Numbered from the stretch's first letter, positions 27,374-36,885 are shown. The stretch: 50,720 nt of DNA from Candidatus Auribacterota bacterium (GCA_023144635.1 JAGLFH010000024.1:1-50720); one strand, 5' to 3'. The notes: generated by a model not told the origin, from the sequence alone. Translations and numbers: made by a program.

Positions 27374-29983
27374 ATGAAAGCTGTTAAGACTTTTTCAATC
27401 ATACCATCTTTACCGGATAGACTTAAACCTCTTATGGATATAGCATATAATCTTTGGTGGGTATGGGATGCTGATGCAGTAGAGTTATTCCGGAGAATAG
27501 ACAGAGAAAAGTGGAGAGAAACAAATCATAATCCTTTAGCACTTTTGGGGTCATTAAGCAAAGAGACTATTAATAAGCTTATTAATGATGAAGGTTTTCT
27601 TGATCATCTTGATAGTGTTTGCCAAAATATGAAGGAATATATGTCAGAAAAAACATGGTATGATTCCGGTATTCAGGAAGACCAAAAGTTTACAATTGCA
27701 TATTTTTCTGCAGAGTTCGGGCTTCATGAAAGCCTTCCTATGTATTCTGGAGGACTTGGTATTCTTGCAGGTGACCATCTTAAATCTGCCAGTGAACTTG
27801 GGCTTCCTTTAGTTGGGGTAGGAATAGCTTATACAAATGGATATTTTAACCAGTTCCTTAAAGATGATGGCTGGCAGTATGAAAAGTATCCTGTAAACGA
27901 TTTCTATAATATGCCAATACAGTTACAGAGGGATGATTCCGGAAATGTTATATTTATTGAAGTCGATTATCCTGAAGGAAAAGCATATGCGCAAATATGG
28001 AAAATGACTGTAGGAAGAGTGTCTTTATATCTTCTTGATACTAACATTCCGCGTAATCCGGAGCATCAGAGAGAGATCACTTTTAAACTTTATGGTGGTG
28101 ATAAAGAGATGCGGATCAGACAGGAGATCCTGCTTGGCATCGGAGGTATAAAAGCTCTCAAGGCTGTGGGTATCAAAGCTGATATTTTTCATATGAATGA
28201 AGGGCATTCTGCTTTCCTCTCTCTTGAAAGAGTGAACGGACTTATGGAATCTCAGGGACTTTCCTTTGAAGATGCATGTGAAGCTGTCACAACAGGTAAT
28301 GTTTTTACAACACATACTCCTGTCCCGGCAGGTAATGACAGGTTCTCTGCGGAAATAATGAAGAAATACCTTTCTTCCTACAAAGAAAAGTTCGGCATTA
28401 AGATGGAGGATTTTCTTGGACTTGGAAGAGAAAATCCGAGTGATAGTAATGAACCGTTTTGTCTGACGGTCCTTGCTATAAAACTTTCTTCATCTTCTAA
28501 CGGTGTTTCAAAGCTGCATGGAGATGTTTCCCGTGATATGTGGAAAAATATATGGCAGGGACTTCCTACAAATGAGGTTCCGATCGGTTACATAACAAAC
28601 GGTGTTCATACAAGTTCGTGGATCTCTGATGAAATGAAAATACTTTTTGAAAGATATATTGGAAAAAGATGGCGCTTTAGTCCTGCTGACCAGACTATTT
28701 GGCAAAGAATAGAAAATATACCAGATACAGAACTGTGGCGAGGCCATGCAAGAATGAGGGAGCGATTAATTGGTTTTACAAGAAAGCGCCTTCAAAAAAG
28801 TCTTCTTCACAGAGGATCGACCGCATCTGAAATAGCTTTAGCACAAGAAGTGCTGGACCCACAGGCATTGACGATAGTTTTTGCGAGGCGAATGGCTGAA
28901 TACAAACGTGCGTATTTGCTTTTTATGGATCTTGACAGGTTAAAGGCTCTTTTGAATAATAAAGATTATCCTGTACAGATAATTATGGCAGGAAAAGCTC
29001 ATCCGCATGACAATAATGGAAAAGAAATAATAAAGTCTATTATAAATTTTTCATCACAGCCCGAATTCAGGAAAAAGATAGTATTTCTTGAAAATTACGA
29101 TATACGGGTTGCAAGATATCTTGTACAAGGGGCAGATGTATGGTTAAACACTCCTAGAAGGCCATTGGAAGCAAGCGGTACAAGCGGTATGAAAGCCCAG
29201 TTTAATGGTTGTATTAATATAAGTACATTTGACGGTTGGTGGTGTGAGGCATATAACGGGAAAAATGGCTGGGTAATAGGAAATGATGAAACGGTTAGTG
29301 ATGATAAAGGCTTTCAGGACAATTTAGAGAGTAAAGATCTTTATAATATACTTGAAAAAGAAGTAGTACCCCGCTTTTATGAGAGGGGGACTGATGGTAT
29401 CCCTAAAAAATGGGTAAAACTGATGAAAAGCGCAATGACATCTATTTGTCCGATCTTCAACACAAACCGTATGGTTAAGGAATATTATGAAAAGTTTTAT
29501 TTCCCTGCATCTCAGAGAAGTAGACGTTTCATGTCAGATGAATATAAAAAAGCAAAGGAATTAAGAAGCTGGAAAAAACGTTTAAGAAAAAACTGGAATT
29601 CAATTTCTATTTTAAATGTTAATGCTAATAAGAGGAATGTATATCATATTGATGAGGATCTTCCGATACAAGCTGATATTCGCCTTGGTAATATTTCTCC
29701 AAAGGAAGTAAGCGTAGAAGTTTATTATGGAAAGGTAACTTCAAGTGAAGAGATGTCTGCAGGGGGTGCTTCTATTATGCAGATCGATCCGTCTAAAACA
29801 ACAGGTGATGGAAAAGATAAGACTTATCATTATACAGGAACTGTTAATTTCACAACAAGCGGTCAATCTGGTATATCTATTCGGATCTTACCTAAAAATG
29901 ATGAACTTATAAATAAGTATTTGCCCGGGCTTATATTGTGGGCATCAGATGATATGAAACAGGATAATGGAAATGGTGAATAG
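27374..29983 (+). CDS. glgP: Alpha-glucan (glycogen/maltodextrin) phosphorylase
   Basis: A GT35 enzyme releasing glucose-1-phosphate from alpha-1,4-glucan, PLP-dependent and cytoplasmic. The N-terminus (about 10-120, LPDRLKPLMDIAYNLWWVWDADAVELFRRID) is the DUF3417 extension typical of the archaeal/Thermus-type branch. The catalytic core has YFSAEFGLHESLPMYSGGLGILAGDHLKSASELG, TTHTPVPAGNDRF, GYITNGVHTSSW, FARRMAEYKRA, and the PLP-lysine K607 in SGTSGMKAQFNG. Length (869) is right for this branch. AGGAG precedes the ATG. The downstream 276 bases are repeat-rich hairpins. With fba and eno it points to glycogen-fuelled glycolysis. Confidence 0.96.
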   Translation: MKAVKTFSIIPSLPDRLKPLMDIAYNLWWVWDADAVELFRRIDREKWRETNHNPLALLGSLSKETINKLINDEGFLDHLDSVCQNMKEYMSEKTWYDSGIQEDQKFTIAYFSAEFGLHESLPMYSGGLGILAGDHLKSASELGLPLVGVGIAYTNGYFNQFLKDDGWQYEKYPVNDFYNMPIQLQRDDSGNVIFIEVDYPEGKAYAQIWKMTVGRVSLYLLDTNIPRNPEHQREITFKLYGGDKEMRIRQEILLGIGGIKALKAVGIKADIFHMNEGHSAFLSLERVNGLMESQGLSFEDACEAVTTGNVFTTHTPVPAGNDRFSAEIMKKYLSSYKEKFGIKMEDFLGLGRENPSDSNEPFCLTVLAIKLSSSSNGVSKLHGDVSRDMWKNIWQGLPTNEVPIGYITNGVHTSSWISDEMKILFERYIGKRWRFSPADQTIWQRIENIPDTELWRGHARMRERLIGFTRKRLQKSLLHRGSTASEIALAQEVLDPQALTIVFARRMAEYKRAYLLFMDLDRLKALLNNKDYPVQIIMAGKAHPHDNNGKEIIKSIINFSSQPEFRKKIVFLENYDIRVARYLVQGADVWLNTPRRPLEASGTSGMKAQFNGCINISTFDGWWCEAYNGKNGWVIGNDETVSDDKGFQDNLESKDLYNILEKEVVPRFYERGTDGIPKKWVKLMKSAMTSICPIFNTNRMVKEYYEKFYFPASQRSRRFMSDEYKKAKELRSWKKRLRKNWNSISILNVNANKRNVYHIDEDLPIQADIRLGNISPKEVSVEVYYGKVTSSEEMSAGGASIMQIDPSKTTGDGKDKTYHYTGTVNFTTSGQSGISIRILPKNDELINKYLPGLILWASDDMKQDNGNGE

Positions 29984-30259
29984 TATAATATAAGTTTATC
30001 CGCCTGCACAGAAGACCCCGGATGTAAATCCGGGGATGAATGCACTAAAATGTCTTCTGCTTCGGCGAGATGTTGCAAAGGAGGATTCTGTGCTGGACGG
30101 ACCTCGCCCGAAGCCCGCAGGGCGAAGGCGGGTTTAAAGGTGCCACGGACGCAAGTCCGTGGGGCTCCATTTTGCTTTCAAAAAAAGTTACTAATAAAGC
30201 TTAAGAATTGCTTTTCATTATAATCTATAAAGTCTTATTTTCTTAAAGGGGGATCAGTC
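29984..30259. repeat. 276-base spacer with stable GNRA-type hairpins
   Basis: No gene is visible. Two 8-base-pair GC-rich stems each close a four-base loop of GNRA form: CCCCGGAT (30016-30023)/ATCCGGGG (30028-30035) around GTAA, and CCACGGAC (30143-30150)/GTCCGTGG (30155-30162) around GCAA. A longer-range pairing, CAGAAGAC (30010-30016)/GTCTTCTG (30052-30059), encloses the first. A CTTCGGCGAG...CTCGCCCGAAG inverted pair (30060-30113) and a CCCGC...GCGGG stem (30114-30132) fill the middle. The first hairpins may end the glgP transcript. Confidence 0.6.
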
Positions 30260-30961
30260 TTGAAAAAGTACTTACTTATTATTTTTTTGTTGTTTTTAAC
30301 CGTTACAGCTTTTGGAGGTCAAATCGATGAAACATCTGCTGAAGGAATGACCCTTTGGATATTAATAAAAAACGGCGGATGGGTAATGGCTGTTTTAGGC
30401 CTTCTTTCAGTAGTCTCGTTTGCTTTAACTTTATTTTACCTTTTTACGATAAGAAATAATGTTTTGATCCCAACCTCACAGCTTCTTGACATAAAGCAAT
30501 CAATCGAAAAAAATGATATTGAAAGAGTTGCTGCACTTTGCAAAAATCGTAAAAACTTTTTAGAACGAGTTGTATATACTGGTGCTTGTACCTATAAAGA
30601 CCCGGGTAAGGTCATAAACAAAAAAATGGAGGAAGAGGGACGAAGAGTTATTGCAGCTTATTGGCAGCGTGTTTCTGTACTTTCAAATATAGCCGTTATT
30701 TCGCCTATGCTTGGATTACTCGGTACTGTTTTAGGTATGATCAGAGCATTTAATGCTATTGCTCTTAATATAAGCGATGTTAAACCTATATATTTGGCTT
30801 ATGGGGTTTCTCAGGCTATGGTTACAACAGCTGCAGGGCTTATCGTCGGCATCTTTTCAATGGCTTTCTTCTTTTACTTTAAATCAAGATTACAGGCAAT
30901 TTCCATTCATGCAGAGACTATAATAGAGTCTATTGCTGATTATTTTGAAAAAAATAAATAA
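30260..30961 (+). CDS. exbB: MotA/TolQ/ExbB proton-channel family protein
   Basis: Inner-membrane subunit of a proton-motive-force motor, 233 residues from TTG 30260 with AAAGGGGGAT upstream. An N-terminal signal peptide (about 1-20) precedes three membrane helices (about 38-60, 140-165, 178-207). The ExbB/TolQ core is clear: RRVIAAYWQRVSVLSNIAVISPMLGLLGTVLGMIRAF and GVSQAMVTTAAGLIVGI. The position that is Glu in E. coli ExbB (AEAL) is Gln185 here. It is first of a five-gene run with exbD, TPR, VWA and AsmA-like genes. Family certain; the machine it drives is inferred. Confidence 0.92.
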   Translation: MKKYLLIIFLLFLTVTAFGGQIDETSAEGMTLWILIKNGGWVMAVLGLLSVVSFALTLFYLFTIRNNVLIPTSQLLDIKQSIEKNDIERVAALCKNRKNFLERVVYTGACTYKDPGKVINKKMEEEGRRVIAAYWQRVSVLSNIAVISPMLGLLGTVLGMIRAFNAIALNISDVKPIYLAYGVSQAMVTTAAGLIVGIFSMAFFFYFKSRLQAISIHAETIIESIADYFEKNK

Positions 30962-30984
30962 AGAAAAAAAGAATAGGAAATAAA

Positions 30985-31404
30985 ATGAATTTTATAAAGG
31001 ATATAAAAGACGACGGGATTGGTTTTCAATTGGCTCCAATGATTGATATCGTTTTTTTACTTTTAGTCTTTTTTATGGTAACTAATGTGTATCATAATAT
31101 GGAAATGGCGCTTGATATAACAGTACCCAAAGCTGCAACTTCAGGTAATCAAAAACGCCTTCCTGGTGAGATAATCATAAATATTTCCAAAGACGGTATA
31201 TTTTCAGTTAACCAAAAAATTCTGTCGATAGACGAACTAGCACAGGTATTGATGAAGGTTTCACGTTTATATGAAGGGCAACCTGTTATCATCCGAGGAG
31301 ACAGCCATGCATACCATAAGCATATTATTCAAGTTCTTGATGTTTGTTCTCAGTCAGGGATATGGAATATATCTTTTGCAACTGTAAAAGAATATGAAGA
31401 ATAA
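30985..31404 (+). CDS. exbD: ExbD/TolR-type biopolymer transport protein
   Basis: 139 residues: a short cytoplasmic tail, one membrane helix (about 17-36) and a periplasmic domain. The helix carries the conserved proton-path aspartate D21 in LAPMIDIVFLLLVFFM. The periplasmic part ends with the TolR/ExbD fold pattern (IIINISKDGIFSVNQKILSIDEL, PVIIRGDSHAYHKHIIQVLDVC). It lies 23 bases after exbB and overlaps the TPR gene by 11 bases. It should form the stator core with ExbB. Confidence 0.93.
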   Translation: MNFIKDIKDDGIGFQLAPMIDIVFLLLVFFMVTNVYHNMEMALDITVPKAATSGNQKRLPGEIIINISKDGIFSVNQKILSIDELAQVLMKVSRLYEGQPVIIRGDSHAYHKHIIQVLDVCSQSGIWNISFATVKEYEE

Positions 31405-33697
31405 ATACATACTTTTATTACTGGTTTCAATTTCTTTTTTCCTGTTTAATCAAGATGCTTTTTCATCAGAACAGGAAGACTGGGATTTTGCGAATAGTTT
31501 ATATGTAAGAAAAATGTATGATCTTGCACAAAAAGAGTATAAGCATTTCATAAAGGAATATCCAAATAGTACCTTTATTAATGATGCATATTATCGTATA
31601 GCTGAATCAAAGTGGCATATGAATAAGTATGATGATGCTCTTTCTTTTTATCAACGCCTTAAAAGAGAAAATATTGGAAGTCCAAAAAATGAAGTAGTTA
31701 GGTTAAGAGAAGCTCTTTGTTACAAAAACCAAAAAAAGGAAGAAAAAGCAATTTCTCTTTTAAAAGAATTTGAAGATGCATATCCTAAAAGCTCAATGCT
31801 GCCGATCGTTTATTATATAACTGCGGTGATTAATGCAGATCTTGGAAATGTTGAAAATGCTTTGGAATATTACGACAAAACAATTAATAAAAATGGCACA
31901 AACGTTCGCATTGCTCTTTACCGCAAAGGTCACTTACTTATAAGGCAACAAAAAAACATAGATGCTCTGGAAACATTTAATACACTACTTGGTTTTTCGC
32001 AACATGATGCTATCGAAGAAGATGCTATGTTTAAGGCAGGAGAACTTTACTTTAAATTATATGAATTTAATAAATCTTTTGAGCAATACAAGAAATTTTT
32101 AAATAATTATCCTGATTCACAATTGATAGGTGATGCATATAAGAATGCACTTTATTCACTTTCAGAGTTGAAAAATTTAACTCAGATGGAGCAGTTTTAT
32201 AACTCTTATAAAGCAACAGAAAAATATTCGAAAGAAAAGGGTTTTTCTTTATTAATAATTGCAGGAACAGCTTTTGAAAAAATGGATTATGATAAATCAG
32301 GATATTTTTTGAAACAAATTCAGCAAGATGAGTTTTCACCATATTATATCAGGAGTATTATTTTGCAGGCAAAAATAGCATTTGCTCGAAGTGAATATGA
32401 AAAAGTTTTAGCAATGCTTGATAGGGCTGAAAAAAAGGAAGTTTTAAAGGAAGAGTTAAGTGATATCTATTTTTTAAGAGCAAAAGCCTTAAAAAAAATT
32501 GGCCGTATAAGTGATGCAGAGGGATTTTTTACAAGAATAATAAGTATTGATCATGAGTCTGATGTTTTAATGAAAACATATTTTGAAAAAGCAGATTGTC
32601 TTTATAGGCAGGGTAATTATGAGCAGGCATCTGAAGTAATGAAGAAATTTATAAATAAGTTTAAAGATGTTTCTTATAGAGAAAATGCATTCTTGAAATA
32701 TGCCGAATATCTTTCTTACTCAGGTGATCTTCAAGGGGCAATAGAAATATTAAAAAAATTCATAAATGAAAACACATATTCTACACATTCAGAAGATGCC
32801 TATTACAGAATAGGCATTAATTATATGAAAATGAATGAATATGAAAAAATGTCAAAAACATTTAAGGAATATTTAGAAAAATTTCCTGAAGATTCAAATT
32901 ATAGGCCCAAAGCTTTATACTGGATAGGGTGGAATTATTTACGTGACAGTAATTATGAGAGTGCGATAAAACCGCTTAATGAGATATATGAAAAATCTAA
33001 AAAGTCAGAAATTTACGATGACAGCGTTTATTGGCTTGCAATTGCTTACTACTCTCTTGATGATAAAGTAAAGGCATTGTCATATTTTACGGAACTTTTA
33101 GAAAAAGGAAAGAGCAAGAATTTTACACGCTCTATTCTTTTTTGGATAACAGAAGAACTTATCGAAAATGAAGATTATAAACATGCGACGAGTTCGCTCC
33201 AAATATTAGAAGAAAAGGTGATATCTTTTCAGGAAAAACAGAGAATTGCTTTTTATGCAATTTCAATTGCATTTGGAAAGAAGGATGTTGATAAAATAAA
33301 AGTGCTATGTAGTGATTTTTTTAAAAAGTATCCTAAAAGCTCTTTAATAAATGAAGTTAAATTATTTGAAATAAGATCATTAATTTTAGAAAACATGTTT
33401 AAAGAGGCTTTAGTGAAAATAGAGTCTCTTGCACAAACAGATAATACAGATATAATGTTTCGTGCTTTTTATCAAAAAGCATATTTATTTGAAAAGAAAG
33501 ATCAACTTGATGCGGCTGCCCGCGAATACCTTAGATTGTCTATTTTGTATGATCACCCATTGAGTGCAGAAGCAGCTTATAAAGCATATGGCCTTTATAA
33601 AAAAATAGGTGACAGTGATTCGATGGAAAAATGTAAAAACGAGATAATAACAAGATGGCCGGAATCAAAAGAAGCAAAGGTCCTTTTAAGTGAATGA
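31394..33697 (+). CDS. Exported TPR-repeat protein of the ExbBD-VWA operon
   Basis: 767 residues with a signal peptide (about 1-24) then tetratricopeptide repeats over nearly the whole length. Typical units are YDLAQKEYKHFIKEYPNSTFINDAYYRIAESKW, FNKSFEQYKKFLNNYPDSQLIGDAYKNAL and LQGAIEILKKFINENTYSTHSEDAYYRIG. The repeats are of the YbgF/BamD-like class common in the cell envelope. Starts inside exbD and ends inside the VWA gene (8-base overlap), so all are translationally coupled. It probably forms a periplasmic scaffold linking the motor to cargo, comparable in position to CpoB beside Tol-Pal. No enzymatic motif was noticed. Confidence 0.88.
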   Translation: MKNKYILLLLVSISFFLFNQDAFSSEQEDWDFANSLYVRKMYDLAQKEYKHFIKEYPNSTFINDAYYRIAESKWHMNKYDDALSFYQRLKRENIGSPKNEVVRLREALCYKNQKKEEKAISLLKEFEDAYPKSSMLPIVYYITAVINADLGNVENALEYYDKTINKNGTNVRIALYRKGHLLIRQQKNIDALETFNTLLGFSQHDAIEEDAMFKAGELYFKLYEFNKSFEQYKKFLNNYPDSQLIGDAYKNALYSLSELKNLTQMEQFYNSYKATEKYSKEKGFSLLIIAGTAFEKMDYDKSGYFLKQIQQDEFSPYYIRSIILQAKIAFARSEYEKVLAMLDRAEKKEVLKEELSDIYFLRAKALKKIGRISDAEGFFTRIISIDHESDVLMKTYFEKADCLYRQGNYEQASEVMKKFINKFKDVSYRENAFLKYAEYLSYSGDLQGAIEILKKFINENTYSTHSEDAYYRIGINYMKMNEYEKMSKTFKEYLEKFPEDSNYRPKALYWIGWNYLRDSNYESAIKPLNEIYEKSKKSEIYDDSVYWLAIAYYSLDDKVKALSYFTELLEKGKSKNFTRSILFWITEELIENEDYKHATSSLQILEEKVISFQEKQRIAFYAISIAFGKKDVDKIKVLCSDFFKKYPKSSLINEVKLFEIRSLILENMFKEALVKIESLAQTDNTDIMFRAFYQKAYLFEKKDQLDAAAREYLRLSILYDHPLSAEAAYKAYGLYKKIGDSDSMEKCKNEIITRWPESKEAKVLLSE

Positions 33698-35339
33698 CCA
33701 AAAATATATTTTTTCTCTTGTTGTAACTTTTTCTCTTTTATTTCATGTGTCTTTTTTGATTGCATCAAAACATATAATTGTAAGCCCCGGAGGAAAAATT
33801 GAGCAAGATATCAAAAGAACTTTCAGAATGAGAAATATAACCTTTCTTCGTGAAATCAAAGATATAAAACCTGTTGAAGAAATTAGAAAGATACAGTTTC
33901 CTGATATGACAAAAGATCTTATACAAAAAGCTCAGGATCTTGTTTTTGATGGCACCCCTTATGACAAGGAATCTATAAATAGTGATGAAAATATTTATGT
34001 AAGCAGAAAACTTGAAAAAGAGTTTAACTTTTATGAATTTGTTGAAGAAACTCCTGAAGTTCTGCGTGCAATAGATGCACATGCTAAAGAAAATATCATG
34101 ATTTCTAAAAAGAGGTCTTTTGTTCAAAATCGGGATAATTCAGCAATTAATGTTAAAGATGAAATCGCAGGAATTGAAAATAGGGCAAGAAGGAATATCT
34201 CAGGAGAAAATCAAACTTCATATCTTATGCCGAGGTATCAAAATTTCGAAAGTGATTTTGGATTAGAATCTGGTATAGCTTCCAAAAAACAAAAAGAAGA
34301 TATATCAGGTGAGGAATTAGATATAAATGATATAGAAGATACTTTACTTTCAAAGTCAACTGACATCGAGAATGTTGTAATTGTCGATAATCTTGATGAT
34401 TTTATTGATGTTAATATCAGTCATGCTTTTAGTGAAGAAGATGCAGGCTATTTTAAGATACAGCTTAAAATGAAACATATGTACACAGGAATAAAGACAT
34501 TCCCGAAAGATGTTATTTTTGTAATTGATATTTCTCGTTCAATGGAAGATGAACAAGTGGCTAAGATAACGAATACTATAAAAAACATAATTTCAAAAGA
34601 CCTTGAGCAGGATGACCGCTTTAATATAGTTTTATTTAGTCAAGTCAATAAAGTTTTCAGTGATACTTTAGTAACTTGCGGAATAACGAAAAGAAAGGAT
34701 GAATTGAATGCTTTTTTTAGAAATGTGTTAACGCAGGGACAGACAGATGTTTATGGCTCTCTATCCCAAATCATGTCCCTGTGGAGCACTGAAAAAAATA
34801 GAGCAGGAATTTTAGTGTTAATAACAGACGGACGCTCTACAAAGGGCGTAAAAGATCCCGAAGAGGTAATAAAAAAAATAACAAAGATAAATAATGCCAA
34901 ATGGCGTATTTACTGTTTTGGTAATGAAAGGGCAGATTCTTACTTGTTGGATATGCTTTCTTATATGAACAGGGGGTATTCTTTATATGCAAAGAACTTT
35001 ATAAGAGTTGATGATGAACTAAGACGTTTGTTTGAAGAGATCAAAGACCCTGTGGTCCTTAATGTGAAATTTCAGCATACTGGACGTGGGATCGAAGGGA
35101 TATATCCTTTGGTCATTCCTGACCTTTTTGAAAATGGGAAAATAGTTTTTTACGGTAAATATCAGGATAAAGATAGTGTTTTTTCAGGAAGAATACTTGG
35201 CAACACTGTGCATGGGGAAAAAGAAATAGTCTTTATAAAGGAATTTAAAGATATTCCGGAAACAATCGAAAAAGATTTTTTAAAGAAAAATTTTGAAATG
35301 CTCAAGAAATTTGAAAGTCAAAAACCTGAGATCTACTAA
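33690..35339 (+). CDS. TonB/TolA-like anchored von Willebrand factor A protein
   Basis: 549 residues. Residues 7-27 form a single N-terminal membrane helix with S15-L-L-F-H19, matching the SxxxH pattern by which TonB and TolA couple to ExbBD or TolQR. A charged periplasmic stretch (35-240) follows; instead of a TonB C-terminal domain there is a VWA domain (about 272-440). Its metal site is complete: D280-x-S282-x-S284, T352 and D380. A beta-rich tail (about 445-530, IYPLVIPDLFENGKIVFYGKY) recalls the region after VWA in ITIH-type proteins. Overlaps the TPR gene by 8 bases. I infer a PMF-driven transducer with a metal-dependent adhesion module. Confidence 0.85.
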   Translation: MNDQKYIFSLVVTFSLLFHVSFLIASKHIIVSPGGKIEQDIKRTFRMRNITFLREIKDIKPVEEIRKIQFPDMTKDLIQKAQDLVFDGTPYDKESINSDENIYVSRKLEKEFNFYEFVEETPEVLRAIDAHAKENIMISKKRSFVQNRDNSAINVKDEIAGIENRARRNISGENQTSYLMPRYQNFESDFGLESGIASKKQKEDISGEELDINDIEDTLLSKSTDIENVVIVDNLDDFIDVNISHAFSEEDAGYFKIQLKMKHMYTGIKTFPKDVIFVIDISRSMEDEQVAKITNTIKNIISKDLEQDDRFNIVLFSQVNKVFSDTLVTCGITKRKDELNAFFRNVLTQGQTDVYGSLSQIMSLWSTEKNRAGILVLITDGRSTKGVKDPEEVIKKITKINNAKWRIYCFGNERADSYLLDMLSYMNRGYSLYAKNFIRVDDELRRLFEEIKDPVVLNVKFQHTGRGIEGIYPLVIPDLFENGKIVFYGKYQDKDSVFSGRILGNTVHGEKEIVFIKEFKDIPETIEKDFLKKNFEMLKKFESQKPEIY

Positions 35340-35422
35340 AGAAAAGGCTTTTTATTTAATGTAAATTTAGATACAATTTCACGGAATATATTAGTAAACA
35401 AAAAACATTAAGGAGGAAGTGA

Positions 35423-36826
35423 ATGAAATCATGTTTAAAATGGGTAGCCATTATAGGTGTAATTGTTCTTGTAATTGTTCTTGTGTTTTTACAGTCTTTT
35501 CTGGGGAAAACAATAAAAAAAGTTGTTGAAGAGAATGCTGATCAGTTTCTTACAGCTAAAGTTGAAATAGCTGATCTAGATTTTAATATTCTAGGAGGTT
35601 CAGTTGATATAAAAGGTTTGAAAGTACATAATCCAGCTGGTTTTACAGGTGATTATCTTTATAAACTTGAAAGAAGTAAAGAAGATCTGGGTCTTATGGC
35701 ACTAATTGATGGAGAAATAGTTATTGAAGAAATAACTATTAAAAACTCTGACCTTTTTATAAGCAGGAACAAAGAAGGAAAATTAAACGTATCGGAACTT
35801 GTTAAAAAAACAGAGAAAAAAGAAGAGGCTTCAGCTGAAGAAAAGCCAGCAGAAGAAAAAGCTTCAACAGAAAAAACTGAAGAAATCGAACTACCACCAT
35901 TTTTACTTGAAAAAATGGATATTTCAGCTACTTTAGATTATCTTGATGAAAAAATTGCAGAAGAACCTTTTAAAATAGGATTTATTACAAAAATAGCTTC
36001 AAGAAATCTTGGTACTATAGGGCCTGAGACACAAAAGGGTACGCTTTCTATAAAAGGACATTTAAGGGATAGTGAAAATGAATTTGTTACTGATATTAAT
36101 CTTGAGATGCCTCCTTTAACAGATTTGAAGAATCCTACTTTTGATCTTAAATCGGAAATAAAAGAGATAGATATGAAACGCCTGGAAGTATATAAGGAAA
36201 TAACAGGTATTGAAGAAGGCAAACTTTCTATTACTTCCCGCATAGTTTGTGTTAAAGGAATAATAGATAAAGAAAAAAGTACACAGACAATATCAATAAA
36301 AGGGCTAAAGGTTACAGACAAGCTTAAAGAAGAAAAATTAAAAGGTATTGATCCTCCTGCAGACCTTCAGTTTACTGTTCATGTCTTTGGAAGTATGGGA
36401 CTTAATAATTATGAGAATATTAAGACTGATGCCTTTGAGCAGTTTGTAAAGGAACTGCTTGATCCAAAATCTCTTATTGGAGGAAAATTACAGGAGGGGC
36501 TTAAGGATAAATTTGGTGACAAATTGGAAGGGTCACCTCTTGGCGGTTTCTTTGGTGGTAAAGATAAAAAAGAAGGAGATACTAAAAAAGGGAATGCTAA
36601 AGAAGAAGGTAAATCTCCACTGGGTGGTATGATGGATGGTTTAAAAGAAAAGGGAGAGACAACATCTGATGATAATGATGCGAAAATAGAAGATAAAAAA
36701 AGCGGCCTAGGCAGTTTGCTGGGAGGTCTTGGAGAAAAAAAAGAAGAAGAAAAAGAGGACTCAGGATCTGATGCTAAAGAGGAAAAAAAGAAGTCTCCGC
36801 TGGGCGGACTAAAGAAACTTTTTTAA
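35423..36826 (+). CDS. AsmA-like protein with acidic/basic low-complexity tail
   Basis: 467 residues. One N-terminal helix (about 7-27) anchors a periplasmic region like AsmA/DUF748 proteins: ADLDFNILGGSVDIKGLKVHNPAGF...ITIKNSDLFISRNKEGKLNVSELV. A Lys/Glu-rich insert lies at about 128-153. The last 110 residues are low-complexity, with four SPLGG-like motifs (SPLGGFFGGK, SPLGGMMDGLK, GLGSLLGGLGEK, SPLGGLKKLF) separated by charged spacers. AsmA-family proteins act in outer-membrane lipid transport or biogenesis. It lies 83 bases after the VWA gene with its own AGGAGG ribosome site and is followed by a strong terminator, so it closes the operon. Confidence 0.78.
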   Translation: MKSCLKWVAIIGVIVLVIVLVFLQSFLGKTIKKVVEENADQFLTAKVEIADLDFNILGGSVDIKGLKVHNPAGFTGDYLYKLERSKEDLGLMALIDGEIVIEEITIKNSDLFISRNKEGKLNVSELVKKTEKKEEASAEEKPAEEKASTEKTEEIELPPFLLEKMDISATLDYLDEKIAEEPFKIGFITKIASRNLGTIGPETQKGTLSIKGHLRDSENEFVTDINLEMPPLTDLKNPTFDLKSEIKEIDMKRLEVYKEITGIEEGKLSITSRIVCVKGIIDKEKSTQTISIKGLKVTDKLKEEKLKGIDPPADLQFTVHVFGSMGLNNYENIKTDAFEQFVKELLDPKSLIGGKLQEGLKDKFGDKLEGSPLGGFFGGKDKKEGDTKKGNAKEEGKSPLGGMMDGLKEKGETTSDDNDAKIEDKKSGLGSLLGGLGEKKEEEKEDSGSDAKEEKKKSPLGGLKKLF

Positions 36827-36840
36827 GAAACACAAGAATT

Positions 36841-36885
36841 AAAAGAAGCAGTCAAAAAAAAATATTGACTGCTTCTTTTTTTTTT
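36841..36885 (+). terminator. Terminator of the exbB-asmA operon
   Basis: A 15-base-pair stem (36841-36855 with 36865-36879, core GAAGCAGTCAA) closes a 9-base loop and runs into ten T residues. Confidence 0.85.
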
